From the NCBI GenBank assembly GCA_019749895.1, contig JAIEPG010000005.1, forward strand, positions 137,371-201,370: a stretch of 64,000 nucleotides of DNA, in the 5' to 3' direction. Positions 8,870 to 17,089 of this stretch are shown in pieces. The DNA comes from Candidatus Babeliales bacterium. GTDB lineage: Bacteria > Babelota > Babeliae > Babelales > RVW-14. The position numbers were made by a program, and so were the translations under genes. Positions within the stretch are counted from its first letter, which is position 1. Each line of letters begins with the position of its first letter. The notes under the pieces are model-generated. The model saw only the letters and a program-made list of their open reading frames with translations, made no database searches and was not told where the DNA came from.

Positions 8870-9791
8870 ATCGCCCAAAAAGGGCATTAATTTTACGCAA
8901 AGCCCCTCGATACTTCCAGGTCAGGCGTTCCAGGGCTTTGGCGGGCAAAGACTTGCCTTTAACAACCTGTGGATGCTTTTCAAGCACTTCTTGGTGCAAA
9001 AAATCAAAGCATGCGCCAGTATTCGTAGGGTCTTCATAAATTTTGGAAATAATTTTACCCAAATTATTGAGTTTGGCATCATAATAAACCCCTTCCCACT
9101 TGGCCAGGTAGCGGTTCAAATCATCTTTCATTTTTTGATAATTGGTCTTGCGTACATCAACATTGGCATGTGGATAGTGCTCAACATATGAATCTGGCGC
9201 ATCAAAAACCTTATAGCCGGCCTGCCAAAGTTTTAAGCACAGGTCGCCATCGCCGTTGTAAAAAAAGAACGTCTCTTCGTCGATATAACCAATTTCTTTA
9301 AGCGCACTGTTTAAAAACATGCCGTGGTTCACATACAGCTTTTCACCAAGAGTACAGCCAACATGATACGATTCTTCGCGTGACCACTCGCGCCAATAAA
9401 AAGCCAGCGCACCTAGTTTGTTTCCAGCTTCACGTTGCTGATCAAAATATGCACAGCCATTTTTTAAAGCACCGGGCACAAAAACACAGTCGTCACTGAT
9501 CATGCACACATACTCACCCTGCGCTGCTTTAAACGCCAGGTTCATAAAATAGCCCCACGAGCGCCGCTCAATTTCTTTGCCCGCCCACACCCCGCGATTG
9601 TGCTGCACAATAGTAATCACATCTTTTTGTTCGCACAGCCAAGCAAGCGTGCCATCAGTTGAACCACCGTCAACAATAATAATTTCGTGCGGCATGTGTG
9701 CAACTTCGCGCCGAATGCTGGCAAGCGTTAACTTGATAAACGGCAAGCGATTGTACGAACCAAGAACAACAGAAACTTTTGGATTTTTCAT
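8868..9791 (-). CDS. Family 2 glycosyltransferase
   Basis: A 307-residue GT2. It opens VSVVLGSYNRLPFIKLTL, has IIIVDGGSTDGT (38-48) and a metal-binding MISDDC motif with D100-D101. Later GYIDEETFFFYNGDGDLCLKLW resembles the C-terminal catalytic block of rhamnosyl/galactosyl-type GT2 enzymes. There are no membrane segments, so it acts in the cytoplasm. It is the last gene of a minus-strand unit running from 14348 and begins five bases after the GT4 stop. Donor and acceptor sugars are unknown. Confidence 0.85.
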   Translation of the reverse strand: MKNPKVSVVLGSYNRLPFIKLTLASIRREVAHMPHEIIIVDGGSTDGTLAWLCEQKDVITIVQHNRGVWAGKEIERRSWGYFMNLAFKAAQGEYVCMISDDCVFVPGALKNGCAYFDQQREAGNKLGALAFYWREWSREESYHVGCTLGEKLYVNHGMFLNSALKEIGYIDEETFFFYNGDGDLCLKLWQAGYKVFDAPDSYVEHYPHANVDVRKTNYQKMKDDLNRYLAKWEGVYYDAKLNNLGKIISKIYEDPTNTGACFDFLHQEVLEKHPQVVKGKSLPAKALERLTWKYRGALRKINALFGR

Positions 9792-9796
9792 AACTT

Positions 9797-10972
9797 TTAT
9801 CCGTGAATATAGCGCTGCTTACTGCTCCAACAACGGCGTACCAGCGCAAACTCATCAAGAATTTTTATAATCTTTTTCACATAATCATCACAGGTCCAGC
9901 TATGCGCGCGCTGCAAGCCTTTGGCAATTAACTGCTGGCGCAACTCATTACTTTCTAACAACGCATGCACATTCATGGCCAATTGCTCAGCACTGCGCGG
10001 ATTAAAAAATAACGCCGCATCGCCAAGCTGCTCGCGCATGCCATCAACATCGGCCGCTATTACCGGGCAGCCCAGCGCAAACGCTTCTAGCGGCGGAATA
10101 TTGTTGGGACCAAAAAATGAAGCAAAGGTTAGCGCGCATGCCGCGCGATACAATGCCACGAGCTCAGGAATTGAAACAAAACCAAGAAAGTGAACCTGCT
10201 CTGCCAACCCCAGCACTTCGACCATTTCTTGGACGTACAGCAAATTTCCTTTGTCTGAACCGGTTAATACCAGGTCAACCAAGCAGCCCTGCTCTTTAAG
10301 CAACTTGACGGCGTGCAACAACGTGATGTGATTTTTATGTGGCCAAAATTGCGCTGGATAAAAAATATAAGGTTTTTTAATACCATATTTTTCTACCACA
10401 TCAATCGGCTCAAACGTTTGGTTCAACACAAAGTCTGGCGTTGGCAACTCAAGTGTTTCAACGCGTTGTTCAGACATGCCATAAAAGCGCATCACTTCTT
10501 GTTTTGCCGTTTCATTGCCCGCCAACACATACGCAGCTCTAGGAATTACGCGCGCATAATGCTGCTCACGTTCTTCAAAGGTACTGCCAGTAACACTGAC
10601 TTCAGGAAAAAAAGATTGATGGCGGTGCTGCAAGTCCCACACTGTGTACAAATACGGCACCTCAACACATTGATGGGCAGGTGTTACAAACCAGACCATA
10701 TCAATACCGTTTTCAAGAACTGCACGATTTAAGAATGTTTTATAATTTTTTTGCACCTGCCGCGCATCGCGATAACGTAAACATTTGAGCAATGCTTTTT
10801 TGATTAACGAATCGGTTGGCCTACTCAGATTTTTTTGCAATGAATCTAAAATAACAAACTCATGGCCACTGTTACTGCGCTTAATTGCCTGCAGCAATGA
10901 ATACTGAAAGGTGTAACCACCGCCTGACTGCGGATCAGCCAAAGCACCACCAAAATAAACACCTACTTTCAT
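9797..10972 (-). CDS. Family 4 glycosyltransferase
   Basis: A 391-residue GT-B enzyme of the GT4 type, which transfers sugar from an NDP-sugar with retention of configuration. The N-terminal half carries the acceptor-site glycine run SGGGYTFQYSLLQAI. The C-terminal half has PYIFYPAQFWPHKNH and the nucleotide-sugar site PPLEAFALGCPVIAADVDG, with the ExFxxGxPV arrangement. No signal peptide or membrane helix is present. No strong ribosome site is seen before the ATG. It is separated from the upstream methyltransferase gene by a gap that holds a palindromic repeat (11011-11130). Specificity cannot be assigned. Confidence 0.85.
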   Translation of the reverse strand: MKVGVYFGGALADPQSGGGYTFQYSLLQAIKRSNSGHEFVILDSLQKNLSRPTDSLIKKALLKCLRYRDARQVQKNYKTFLNRAVLENGIDMVWFVTPAHQCVEVPYLYTVWDLQHRHQSFFPEVSVTGSTFEEREQHYARVIPRAAYVLAGNETAKQEVMRFYGMSEQRVETLELPTPDFVLNQTFEPIDVVEKYGIKKPYIFYPAQFWPHKNHITLLHAVKLLKEQGCLVDLVLTGSDKGNLLYVQEMVEVLGLAEQVHFLGFVSIPELVALYRAACALTFASFFGPNNIPPLEAFALGCPVIAADVDGMREQLGDAALFFNPRSAEQLAMNVHALLESNELRQQLIAKGLQRAHSWTCDDYVKKIIKILDEFALVRRCWSSKQRYIHG

Positions 10973-11010
10973 TGTTTAACTTTCATATTAATCTTTCGCT
11001 TACACCCTAC

Positions 11011-11130
11011 CCCGTCCTCCCTGAGGAGCCCGTAGGGCGTCTCGAAGGGCAAAATTTTGTCAATGAAACAACCCTTCGAGACATCCGACTTCGCTCTTCG
11101 AGCTACGACGGATTCCTCAGGGAGAACGGG
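11011..11130. repeat. Nested palindromic intergenic repeat, copy A
   Basis: A 120-base element with an outer inverted pair CCCGTCCTCCCTGAGGA (11011-11027) and TCCTCAGGGAGAACGGG (11114-11130), one mismatch. An inner perfect pair is GTCTCGAAGGG (11039-11049) and CCCTTCGAGAC (11072-11082). It lies between the methyltransferase and GT4 genes, occupying most of a 211-base gap. It shares both arms with copy B at 36968-37072. It has no coding sense of its own and would form a long cruciform or RNA hairpin. Confidence 0.85.
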
Positions 11131-11183
11131 AGAGAAGATCCTACTTAAAACTTGCAACATCAGATTGCTGGAATCAAACCTTC

Positions 11184-11951
11184 CTACAACTTCCGCCCAA
11201 CCGCACACACGCCCCACGAGCTACTTACCTGTTGCTTGCCCGTTAACCACTCTTCAAATGCCACGCATTCAAAGCCATACTGCGCAAAAAGCGCTTCAAC
11301 TTCAGGCTTAAATAAATAGCGCATGGCATGTTTTTCATGCAGCTCGGTCGTAGTATTATCTTTTTTGTCATGAACAAAAATAGTAAAGTTTACGTTTACA
11401 CAGTTTGCTGCTTCTTGGCTTTCAGGCTCGGCAACGCGCGTGACTTTGACACATTCAGTTTCTATGCGCTTCACGCGCACCTGAGAGCCTTGCGTTAACA
11501 CGGCAGGTCCATACCAAAAATCAAAAATAAACAAACCACCAGCATTCAGGTGTGCTGCTGCTGTTTGGAAAGCCGCACGCAAATCGCAATCGGTTGTTTG
11601 ATAGCTCATGACATGAAAGAGTGAGGCAACCACATCAAATTTTTTTTCTAACCGAACCGTGCGCAAATCTGCATGAGAAAAAGAGAGTTGTTTTTCGTAT
11701 GCCGAGTTGGCAACGCGCAGCGCCTGGGCCTGCGTAAGCATCTCCTGGCTAATATCAATGCCATGCACCGCATAGCCCTTTTGTGCCAGCTCCAAAGCAT
11801 GCCGACCAGTCCCACAACCCAGCTCAAGAATTGAACAAGCTTGTGGGGCAAATTTTTTTATTAACGCATCAAGGTAGGCCGTCTCGGCTTGATAATTTTT
11901 ATCGTGATACAGCGCGTCATAATACTGCGCATAAGCCCCAAAAACGCTCAT
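11184..11951 (-). CDS. Class I SAM-dependent methyltransferase
   Basis: A 255-residue methyltransferase. ILELGCGTGRHALELA is motif I, followed by VHGIDISQEML and the post-motif AHLNAGGLFIFDFWYGP. The pattern, including the N-terminal YAQYYDALYHDKNY, matches the methyltransferases often found beside DegT aminotransferases in glycan loci, which methylate amino-sugars or lipid-linked sugars. Its ATG overlaps the aminotransferase stop as ATGA. The substrate is inferred from context only, perhaps N-methylation of the amino sugar made by the upstream enzyme. Confidence 0.8.
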   Translation of the reverse strand: MSVFGAYAQYYDALYHDKNYQAETAYLDALIKKFAPQACSILELGCGTGRHALELAQKGYAVHGIDISQEMLTQAQALRVANSAYEKQLSFSHADLRTVRLEKKFDVVASLFHVMSYQTTDCDLRAAFQTAAAHLNAGGLFIFDFWYGPAVLTQGSQVRVKRIETECVKVTRVAEPESQEAANCVNVNFTIFVHDKKDNTTTELHEKHAMRYLFKPEVEALFAQYGFECVAFEEWLTGKQQVSSSWGVCAVGRKL

Positions 11952-13084
11952 GAAAAAATCTCCTTAATTGCCTGCACCACGCGATCCATCTGCTCTTGGG
12001 TAATTGCTATGCCGCTGGGGATATACAAACCGCGACGCGCTAAACGCTGCGCAACGGGAAATTGTTCAACACAAGCTTCGTGCTGCGTAAAAACCGGCTG
12101 CTCATGCAACCCCCAAAAAAATGCTCGCGTGCCAATGCCACGCTGCTCAAGCAGCTTCATCATCTCAAAGGCATCAAACGAAACCGAATCTTTGAGTACT
12201 ATGCCATAAACCCAGTACAGATTGTCAGCGTAGGGCGTACGCTCAAGCGGCAGCTCAAGATAGCCAATACGGCGCAAATGCGTGGTATAAAATTGCCCAA
12301 TCAAACGCTTTTTTTTAAGAAAGAGATCAAGCTGTTCAAGCTGTGCCACACCAACTGCCGCTTGCAAATTGGTCATGCGATAGTTATAACCAAGCTCGTC
12401 ATGCACATAACGCCGCTCTTTTTTAAAACACAAGTTACGCAGTGAACGTGAACGCTCGGCCAGGTGGTCATCATCAGTCATTACCATACCACCCTCGCCG
12501 GTGGTAACATGCTTGTTGGGGTAAAAACTCACAATGCTGATATCACCAAAACTGCCGCACGGCTTGTCGTTGTACGTCTGCCCAATCGCTTGTGCAGCAT
12601 CTTCAATAATTTTTAAGTCATATTTTTTTGCCAACTCAAGTACCGGCTCCATGTCTGTTGGCAGGCCGTAAATGTGCACCACCATAATTGCTTTGGTGCG
12701 CGGGGTAATCTTTTGTTCAATAGCCGCAACGTTCATGTTCCAGGTCTGCGCATCAGCATCCACAAATACGGGCTGGCAGCCCGCACGCACGGCAGCAATA
12801 GCACAAGAAATTATGGTAAACGTTGGCATAATAATCTGACTGCCTGGCTCAAGCTCTAGCGCGCGTACCGCAACTTCAAGCGCAGCAGTACCGTTGGCAA
12901 CCGCAATGCCATGTTTGCGATGCATACGCGCGGCAAAAAGCTCTTCAAACTTGTGAACAAAAGGACCTTCAGAAGAGATCCAACCGGTATCAATACATTC
13001 ATTTAAATATTTTTTTTCATTCCCATTGAGCAGCGGCTCATTGACGGGAACAAAGGCCTGCTTGGCCGCTTGAACCTGCATCAT
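11948..13084 (-). CDS. DegT/DnrJ/EryC1 PLP-dependent sugar aminotransferase
   Basis: A 378-residue sugar aminotransferase. These PLP enzymes aminate keto-NDP-sugars. Visible features are the cofactor-phosphate region NGTAALEVAVRAL, the EDAAQA motif (161-166), and the Schiff-base lysine K191 in SFYPNKHVTTGEGGM. The substrate is probably an NDP-4-keto-6-deoxyhexose, as for PerA, WecE or DesI/DesV relatives. It overlaps the cupin gene upstream and the methyltransferase downstream by four bases each, so the three are probably translated together. A GDP-perosamine or dTDP-Fuc4N product is possible but not proved. Confidence 0.88.
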   Translation of the reverse strand: MMQVQAAKQAFVPVNEPLLNGNEKKYLNECIDTGWISSEGPFVHKFEELFAARMHRKHGIAVANGTAALEVAVRALELEPGSQIIMPTFTIISCAIAAVRAGCQPVFVDADAQTWNMNVAAIEQKITPRTKAIMVVHIYGLPTDMEPVLELAKKYDLKIIEDAAQAIGQTYNDKPCGSFGDISIVSFYPNKHVTTGEGGMVMTDDDHLAERSRSLRNLCFKKERRYVHDELGYNYRMTNLQAAVGVAQLEQLDLFLKKKRLIGQFYTTHLRRIGYLELPLERTPYADNLYWVYGIVLKDSVSFDAFEMMKLLEQRGIGTRAFFWGLHEQPVFTQHEACVEQFPVAQRLARRGLYIPSGIAITQEQMDRVVQAIKEIFS

Positions 13085-13509
13085 GTCATCCTCAAATCGT
13101 GCTCATCAACCTTTGCAATAATGGTCTTGTCACCCAATCCTGCATAAGGCCCTTGCTTGACTTCAAACATTTCAACATCTTCAATAACTCTAAAACCATG
13201 CCCACCACGCGCTAGCAAAACAACATCGCCAGCTCGCAGCAACCTGCTTTCGGCATACACACCATCTTCATGATAAAAATCGGCACGCAAAACGCCTTTG
13301 CGGATAAAAAGAACCTCTTTGGTGTGCACCACCTCGCGCTTAACCTCGTTGTGAACGTGCGCTTTAATTTCATGCCCAGCCTGGTGTTGCATGTACCCGA
13401 GCTGTTGTGAAAAATTGTCGGGGGTTAAAAAAGAAATACCAGGCGTACCGTACTCCTGCCGTACAATGATAGCAAGCAGCAGGTCGTTATGCATAATGTG
13501 TTCAATCAT
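13081..13509 (-). CDS. Cupin-domain protein of sugar locus
   Basis: A 142-residue single-domain cupin. The metal-box pattern appears as H-x-H in IKAHVHNEVKREVV, then EVLFIRKGVLRADFY and the second box GDVVLLARGGHGFRV. Small cupins like this accompany NDP-sugar genes as isomerases, epimerases or sensors; here no catalytic assignment can be made. It is joined by an ATGA overlap to the downstream aminotransferase and follows a methyltransferase gene by five bases. An alternative in-frame ATG lies at 13494. Confidence 0.7.
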   Translation of the reverse strand: MIEHIMHNDLLLAIIVRQEYGTPGISFLTPDNFSQQLGYMQHQAGHEIKAHVHNEVKREVVHTKEVLFIRKGVLRADFYHEDGVYAESRLLRAGDVVLLARGGHGFRVIEDVEMFEVKQGPYAGLGDKTIIAKVDEHDLRMT

Positions 13510-13514
13510 GATAA

Positions 13515-14348
13515 TTACTCAGGCTTTTTTAAAACACATGCCTGCATGTGATTATGAAAAAATGGGATTTTGGTAAAGAGCCAATTTAAACACGCACCAA
13601 GCTTGCTCATCTTAAATTCCCAATTGTTGAACGTAACCAGCGGCGCACCAAAACAATGTAACAGACCGTCAACATGCGCAATTGGTTTACTTTCAATAAT
13701 TTCAAAACCGGCACGGATACACACACGCTCAAACTGGCGTTTGGTAAAACGGTATTCAAAAAATTTGCCATGTTGCGGGTCAATGTAGTACCCAAATTTT
13801 TTGCCGTTGGCTACCAGCTTTTTCTTACCGCACAACGCACGCAACCAACCCCACATGCGCGGGTCAATTTTTTTGAGCCAGTACGTTGCACGCCGCACAT
13901 AATTGTAGCTGGGTACGGTAATAACCAGCGTACCGCCCGGCTTTAAAATTTTGAACATGGCTTCCATTGCCTGGTCTGGGCCTTGCGGAAAATGCTCCAC
14001 CACGCCGTAACTCAATACTACATCAAATGAATTTTCAGGATACGGCATATTAAGCAGATCGCCCTGCACCACCTTGAGGGCTGGAAATGTTTTGTTAAGC
14101 CACGCAACGGGCGCAGGGTTGATCTCAATGCTTTCTAAATTGCTAAAACCTTTACCATCAAGATACTTTGAAACGCGGCCAATGCCACAACCTGCTTCTA
14201 AAATTTTTAAATTTTTTGCCGGTAAATATTTGAGTGTGATAGCAACTTCATCATCGACATCACAACTTTTAAGTAACTGATCAAAATCTTTTGGATCCCA
14301 AGAAAAAACGGTACTACAACCAATATTTTCTACCTTGTGATTTTCCAT
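13515..14348 (-). CDS. Class I SAM-dependent methyltransferase
   Basis: A methyltransferase of about 277 residues with motif I ILEAGCGIGRVSKYL, LESIEIN at the end of strand 2, and DVVLSYGVVEHF and LKPGGTLVITVPSYN blocks. The start at 14348 is preferred because AGGAG (14361-14357) lies eight bases before it; the ATG six bases upstream is only two bases from that site. The frame is open farther upstream, but those codons encode a hydrophobic stretch unlike the family. It opens the unit cupin-aminotransferase-methyltransferase-GT4-GT2. The substrate is unknown. Confidence 0.8.
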   Translation of the reverse strand: MENHKVENIGCSTVFSWDPKDFDQLLKSCDVDDEVAITLKYLPAKNLKILEAGCGIGRVSKYLDGKGFSNLESIEINPAPVAWLNKTFPALKVVQGDLLNMPYPENSFDVVLSYGVVEHFPQGPDQAMEAMFKILKPGGTLVITVPSYNYVRRATYWLKKIDPRMWGWLRALCGKKKLVANGKKFGYYIDPQHGKFFEYRFTKRQFERVCIRAGFEIIESKPIAHVDGLLHCFGAPLVTFNNWEFKMSKLGACLNWLFTKIPFFHNHMQACVLKKPE

Positions 14349-14435
14349 CTTCATTACTCCTCTTTTTATTTTTGTAGCAACCAGCGTAGCGCAAATGGCT
14401 ATAAAAAAAAAGAGCACACACCGTCACAAAATTAT

Positions 14436-15401
14436 TTACGCAGGGTTTGCTTGCACAAACGATTGGAATATTGTTCGTAAGGTCGGGTTTTCATGATCAA
14501 GGCCATAAGCCAACAACGAAACATTTTTATCAGGAACAATCATGGTAAGATCTGCACCAGCACACAAAAGTATGCGTATAATTTCAAGATAACGAGCGGT
14601 ATACCTTTTTTTAAAGCGATCACTACTTTTGTACTCAAGCGCATGACACAGTGGCGTTAAACCGTTTTTGTCTGGCGTGTTTACAAGCATAGTAGACTTT
14701 TGTACCAAGAATTTAACGGCTCGCAGGTTGCCATGCTTTACTGCTACGTGCAACGGTGTAGCACCTTGTTTTGATATGGCATGAACATCACAACCAGCTT
14801 TGACAAGAAACTGCAGCACTGCAGGGCCATTTGAACGTGCTGCAAAATGCAACAAGGTATAATCATCTTCTTCTTCCCAAAAAACATCTAGTTCACGCTC
14901 TTGAATCTCGGGCCACTCATAGCGAAAATCTATGCCCGCACCATACTGAAAAAGAGCTTGTAAAGATGCCAAAGAACAAGCAACTATGGCATAGTACGCC
15001 GGAGAATACCCAAACCCATTGACCATAGAAACATCAGCTCCAAAAACACACAAAAAATCAACAATATCTGCCTTGCCCATTAAACAAGCCCACTGCAGGG
15101 GCGTCATCCCACGGCCACCATCATCAGCTTGATTAACAACAGCAACACACTCTTGTTCATCAAAATTACGTTCATTAAAAAAGGCCTCAATATCTTGCAG
15201 CGTTCCCTCACAAGCAAGACGGTGCAATAAAAAGCTCTCTTCTTCTTCAGCTTCAAATAATTCATACTCTTGGTTGGCCAATGACAATCCTTGACAGCCC
15301 CAATGATAGTCTGACAAAAAGCCAGTATCGGCCCTGCCAACCGAGAAGAAGGTTTCAAAAACAAGTAAAGATATCAAACAATAGCGTTTATTTTTTTTCA
15401 T
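14436..15401 (-). CDS. Secreted ankyrin-repeat protein
   Basis: A 321-residue protein with a signal peptide (KKNKRYCLISLLVFETFFSVGRA) and about six ankyrin repeats. Repeat signatures such as GMTPLQWACLMGKADIVDFL, GATPLHVAVKHGNLRAVKFL and GLTPLCHALEY are evident. Ankyrin repeats bind proteins, and in intracellular or host-associated bacteria they are often effectors; here export is predicted only to the periplasm or beyond. The ATG at 15401 starts the typical Met-Lys-Lys signal sequence; earlier in-frame starts would disrupt it. A near-consensus promoter lies at 15462-15490. No enzymatic domain is seen. Confidence 0.85.
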   Translation of the reverse strand: MKKNKRYCLISLLVFETFFSVGRADTGFLSDYHWGCQGLSLANQEYELFEAEEEESFLLHRLACEGTLQDIEAFFNERNFDEQECVAVVNQADDGGRGMTPLQWACLMGKADIVDFLCVFGADVSMVNGFGYSPAYYAIVACSLASLQALFQYGAGIDFRYEWPEIQERELDVFWEEEDDYTLLHFAARSNGPAVLQFLVKAGCDVHAISKQGATPLHVAVKHGNLRAVKFLVQKSTMLVNTPDKNGLTPLCHALEYKSSDRFKKRYTARYLEIIRILLCAGADLTMIVPDKNVSLLAYGLDHENPTLRTIFQSFVQANPA

Positions 15402-15461
15402 AAATACACCAAAAAACATCAAAAAACATTAATTTTAGGGTTATTTTAACCCGTGGTCAGG

Positions 15462-15490
15462 AGTATGGTTCACCCAAAAATTTCTGTCAA
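15462..15490 (-). promoter_or_regulatory. Sigma-70-like promoter of ankyrin gene
   Basis: On the minus strand a perfect -35 TTGACA (15490-15485) is followed after exactly 17 bases by CATACT (15467-15462), four of six -10 bases. Transcription would start near 15455, leaving a leader of about 55 bases that begins with the palindrome GGGTTATTTTAACCC. Confidence 0.65.
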
Positions 15491-15648
15491 TTTCAATTTA
15501 TGGCATATTTCTTCAAAATATGCGATTTTTGCTAGGCTAGCAGGCCGCACCCCACCAAGAAGCAATGCAAAAATTAGGGCTTTAAACAGGCATTTTAGCC
15601 CAAATAAGCCATTTCTGGCCCTCTTGATCTTTTCTATTTGCAAACATG

Positions 15649-15677
15649 TTGACTTTATTATTTTCTATTAGTAAACT
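15649..15677 (+). promoter_or_regulatory. Sigma-70-like promoter of small secreted peptide
   Basis: TTGACT (15649-15654) and TAAACT (15672-15677) are separated by exactly 17 bases. Transcription would begin about 15684, giving a leader of some 60 bases ending in an AGAGGAG ribosome site eight bases before the ATG. Confidence 0.65.
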
Positions 15678-15747
15678 AGTAGTAGAATAGAGCAGATTGC
15701 TCTAGCAGTATAAGTTCAACCTCGTACTTTTTAGAGGAGAAAAACTT

Positions 15748-15945
15748 ATGAAGAAAAGAACTAAAAATAATCTTCTAGGTTTGATGATGTTATCAGTTGT
15801 GTTGTGTGTCGCTTCAAGTAATCTTTTTGCAGAAGGCGAAGAAACTTACGAAGCACCAACATATGAAACACCAGAAGAAATTCTGCCTCCAGTAGAAGAG
15901 CCAGTCTCTACTCCTGAAGAAGGCAGCAGCGAAGTTTCCTACTAA
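15748..15945 (+). CDS. Small secreted acidic Pro/Glu-rich peptide
   Basis: A 65-residue protein. Residues 1-29 form a signal peptide (basic start KKRTKNN, hydrophobic core LLGLMMLSVVLCVASS, cleavage near LFA). The mature part of about 36 residues is acidic and rich in Glu, Pro and Thr, with repeated ETYEAP / ETPEE / EEPVSTPEE units and no Cys or Lys. The promoter, strong AGAGGAG site and immediate intrinsic terminator show an autonomous, probably well-expressed gene. No family is recognised. A structural envelope peptide, metal-binding peptide or secreted host-facing peptide are all possible; none is shown. Confidence 0.75.
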   Translation: MKKRTKNNLLGLMMLSVVLCVASSNLFAEGEETYEAPTYETPEEILPPVEEPVSTPEEGSSEVSY

Positions 15946-15972
15946 AACCTATTTTGGTTAACTTTAAAAAAG

Positions 15973-16002
15973 AACCTGGGCTTTTTGCCTGGGTTTTTTT
16001 TT
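15973..16002 (+). terminator. Intrinsic terminator of small peptide gene
   Basis: AACCTGGGC (15973-15981) pairs with GCCTGGGTT (15987-15995) through nine positions including two G-U wobbles, with loop TTTTT, followed by a run of T to 16002. On the opposite strand the wobbles become A-C mismatches, so it should work better for the plus-strand gene, although a T-rich run also follows on the minus strand. The T tract overlaps the stop codon of the convergent gene ending at 16001. Confidence 0.85.
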
Positions 16003-17065
16003 ACCTAAAAATTCCCCTCTTCCACCAAATCTTATCAGAAAATACTTGCGAAAAATCTGCTTGCGCAAAAAAGTACTGGTAGACACTCAAACGAGTGTCA
16101 TGCTGCAAAAATCGTTTTAATAATTTGTTCGCACGACCTTCAAGCGTCTGATTTTCAAGATCAAGCGCTAGTCTACCCAGCGGCACTACCAATTTTTTTC
16201 GTAGCAAATATTTTGCTAAATAAAAGTTGAAGCACGACTGCATGTGCCAAAAGAGTATGCGCTTGGTGTACACTGCGTGTTGGGCATCTTCACGCGCGTA
16301 CGAAAAGTAGTCTACGCCATTTTTGCGTGAATACTGATACGGAAAGCAATCGTCATAAAAATTAATTAACAGTGGATTTTCAAACAAAAGATAATCCTGT
16401 AAGCGCATATAAACATCTTCAACAGGCTGCTGCACCAGCTGGCGCGTATGAATGAGATGCGAAATCAAATCTTGGTCGCTGGTAATAATTTGGCGAAAGC
16501 GCGAACCTGCCCACCGCGTTTTAAAACTTACTTCCCAACCATGGCGCTCTTGCCAAGCCTGCTCAGAATACACGTCGATATTGGCAACAAAACAATCTAG
16601 CTGTTCTTGGTACTGTGCAAACCAATTACTATCACTAATCACCGTAAACGCAGGGCAGCCTTGCAAAACAAACGTGGTGCCGGCAACTTTGGTTGCGATA
16701 ATTTTTGGATCTTCATTAAAAACAATATCGCCGTCGTAATGAATAACGGGCTCATTATTAAATAAATCGCGCATCACCAACCAGCGCAAAAAGCATTTTT
16801 TTTCGTAATCGCCAAACCGGTCTAACTGCGCATAGCGCTGGGCGTACGCTTGATACGCATTGTTGGCATTATGCAGCGTAAAGCCAAGCTCTTGCAACTC
16901 AGCTTTATAAGCCTGGCTTAAAAGTTCAAAGCCCTGTAAAAAGACAATCGAAATATCGTTGGAATAGCCCAAGTGCTGGTTACGCTTACCAACAAAAACG
17001 AGCGGCACATGCCGCTCGAATGTTGTTTCGTTTTCTGCGCACCAAGCAACAATAACGTTGTTCAT
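16001..17065 (-). CDS. Putative GT-A glycosyltransferase with DGD motif
   Basis: A 354-residue soluble protein. The order fits a nucleotide-diphospho-sugar transferase fold. It has an N-terminal VIVAWCAENE strand, then CFLRWLVMRDLF leading into PVIHYDGDIVF with D111-G-D113 placed as a DxD metal site, and a mixed helical C-terminus with many aromatic residues. No signal peptide or membrane helix is present. I cannot assign a CAZy family. It lies at the end of a long minus-strand run after three ankyrin-like genes, and its stop overlaps the convergent terminator T tract. Confidence 0.55.
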   Translation of the reverse strand: MNNVIVAWCAENETTFERHVPLVFVGKRNQHLGYSNDISIVFLQGFELLSQAYKAELQELGFTLHNANNAYQAYAQRYAQLDRFGDYEKKCFLRWLVMRDLFNNEPVIHYDGDIVFNEDPKIIATKVAGTTFVLQGCPAFTVISDSNWFAQYQEQLDCFVANIDVYSEQAWQERHGWEVSFKTRWAGSRFRQIITSDQDLISHLIHTRQLVQQPVEDVYMRLQDYLLFENPLLINFYDDCFPYQYSRKNGVDYFSYAREDAQHAVYTKRILFWHMQSCFNFYLAKYLLRKKLVVPLGRLALDLENQTLEGRANKLLKRFLQHDTRLSVYQYFFAQADFSQVFSDKIWWKRGIFR

Positions 17066-17089
17066 ATGTACGCCATTAAATTCTTTAAA

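Larger units (their letters stand above)
15402..15747. other. Divergent intergenic region with two promoters and hairpins
   Basis: This 346-base gap separates the minus-strand ankyrin gene from the plus-strand small peptide gene. It holds a promoter for each, described separately. It also holds a perfect palindrome GGGTTATTTTAACCC (15438-15452) just after the expected start of the ankyrin transcript, and a hairpin GCATATTT / AAATATGC around 15503-15525. A more GC-rich stretch near 15535-15620 has no coding evidence. No gene is called here. Confidence 0.6.

Noticed and set aside
10313-10732. 139-codon plus-strand frame opposite a GT4 gene
   Set aside because: Antisense shadow of a well-supported glycosyltransferase, no start signals.
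15453-15671. 72-codon plus-strand frame in the ankyrin/peptide gap
   Set aside because: Overlaps both promoters, no ribosome site, protein has no coherent features.
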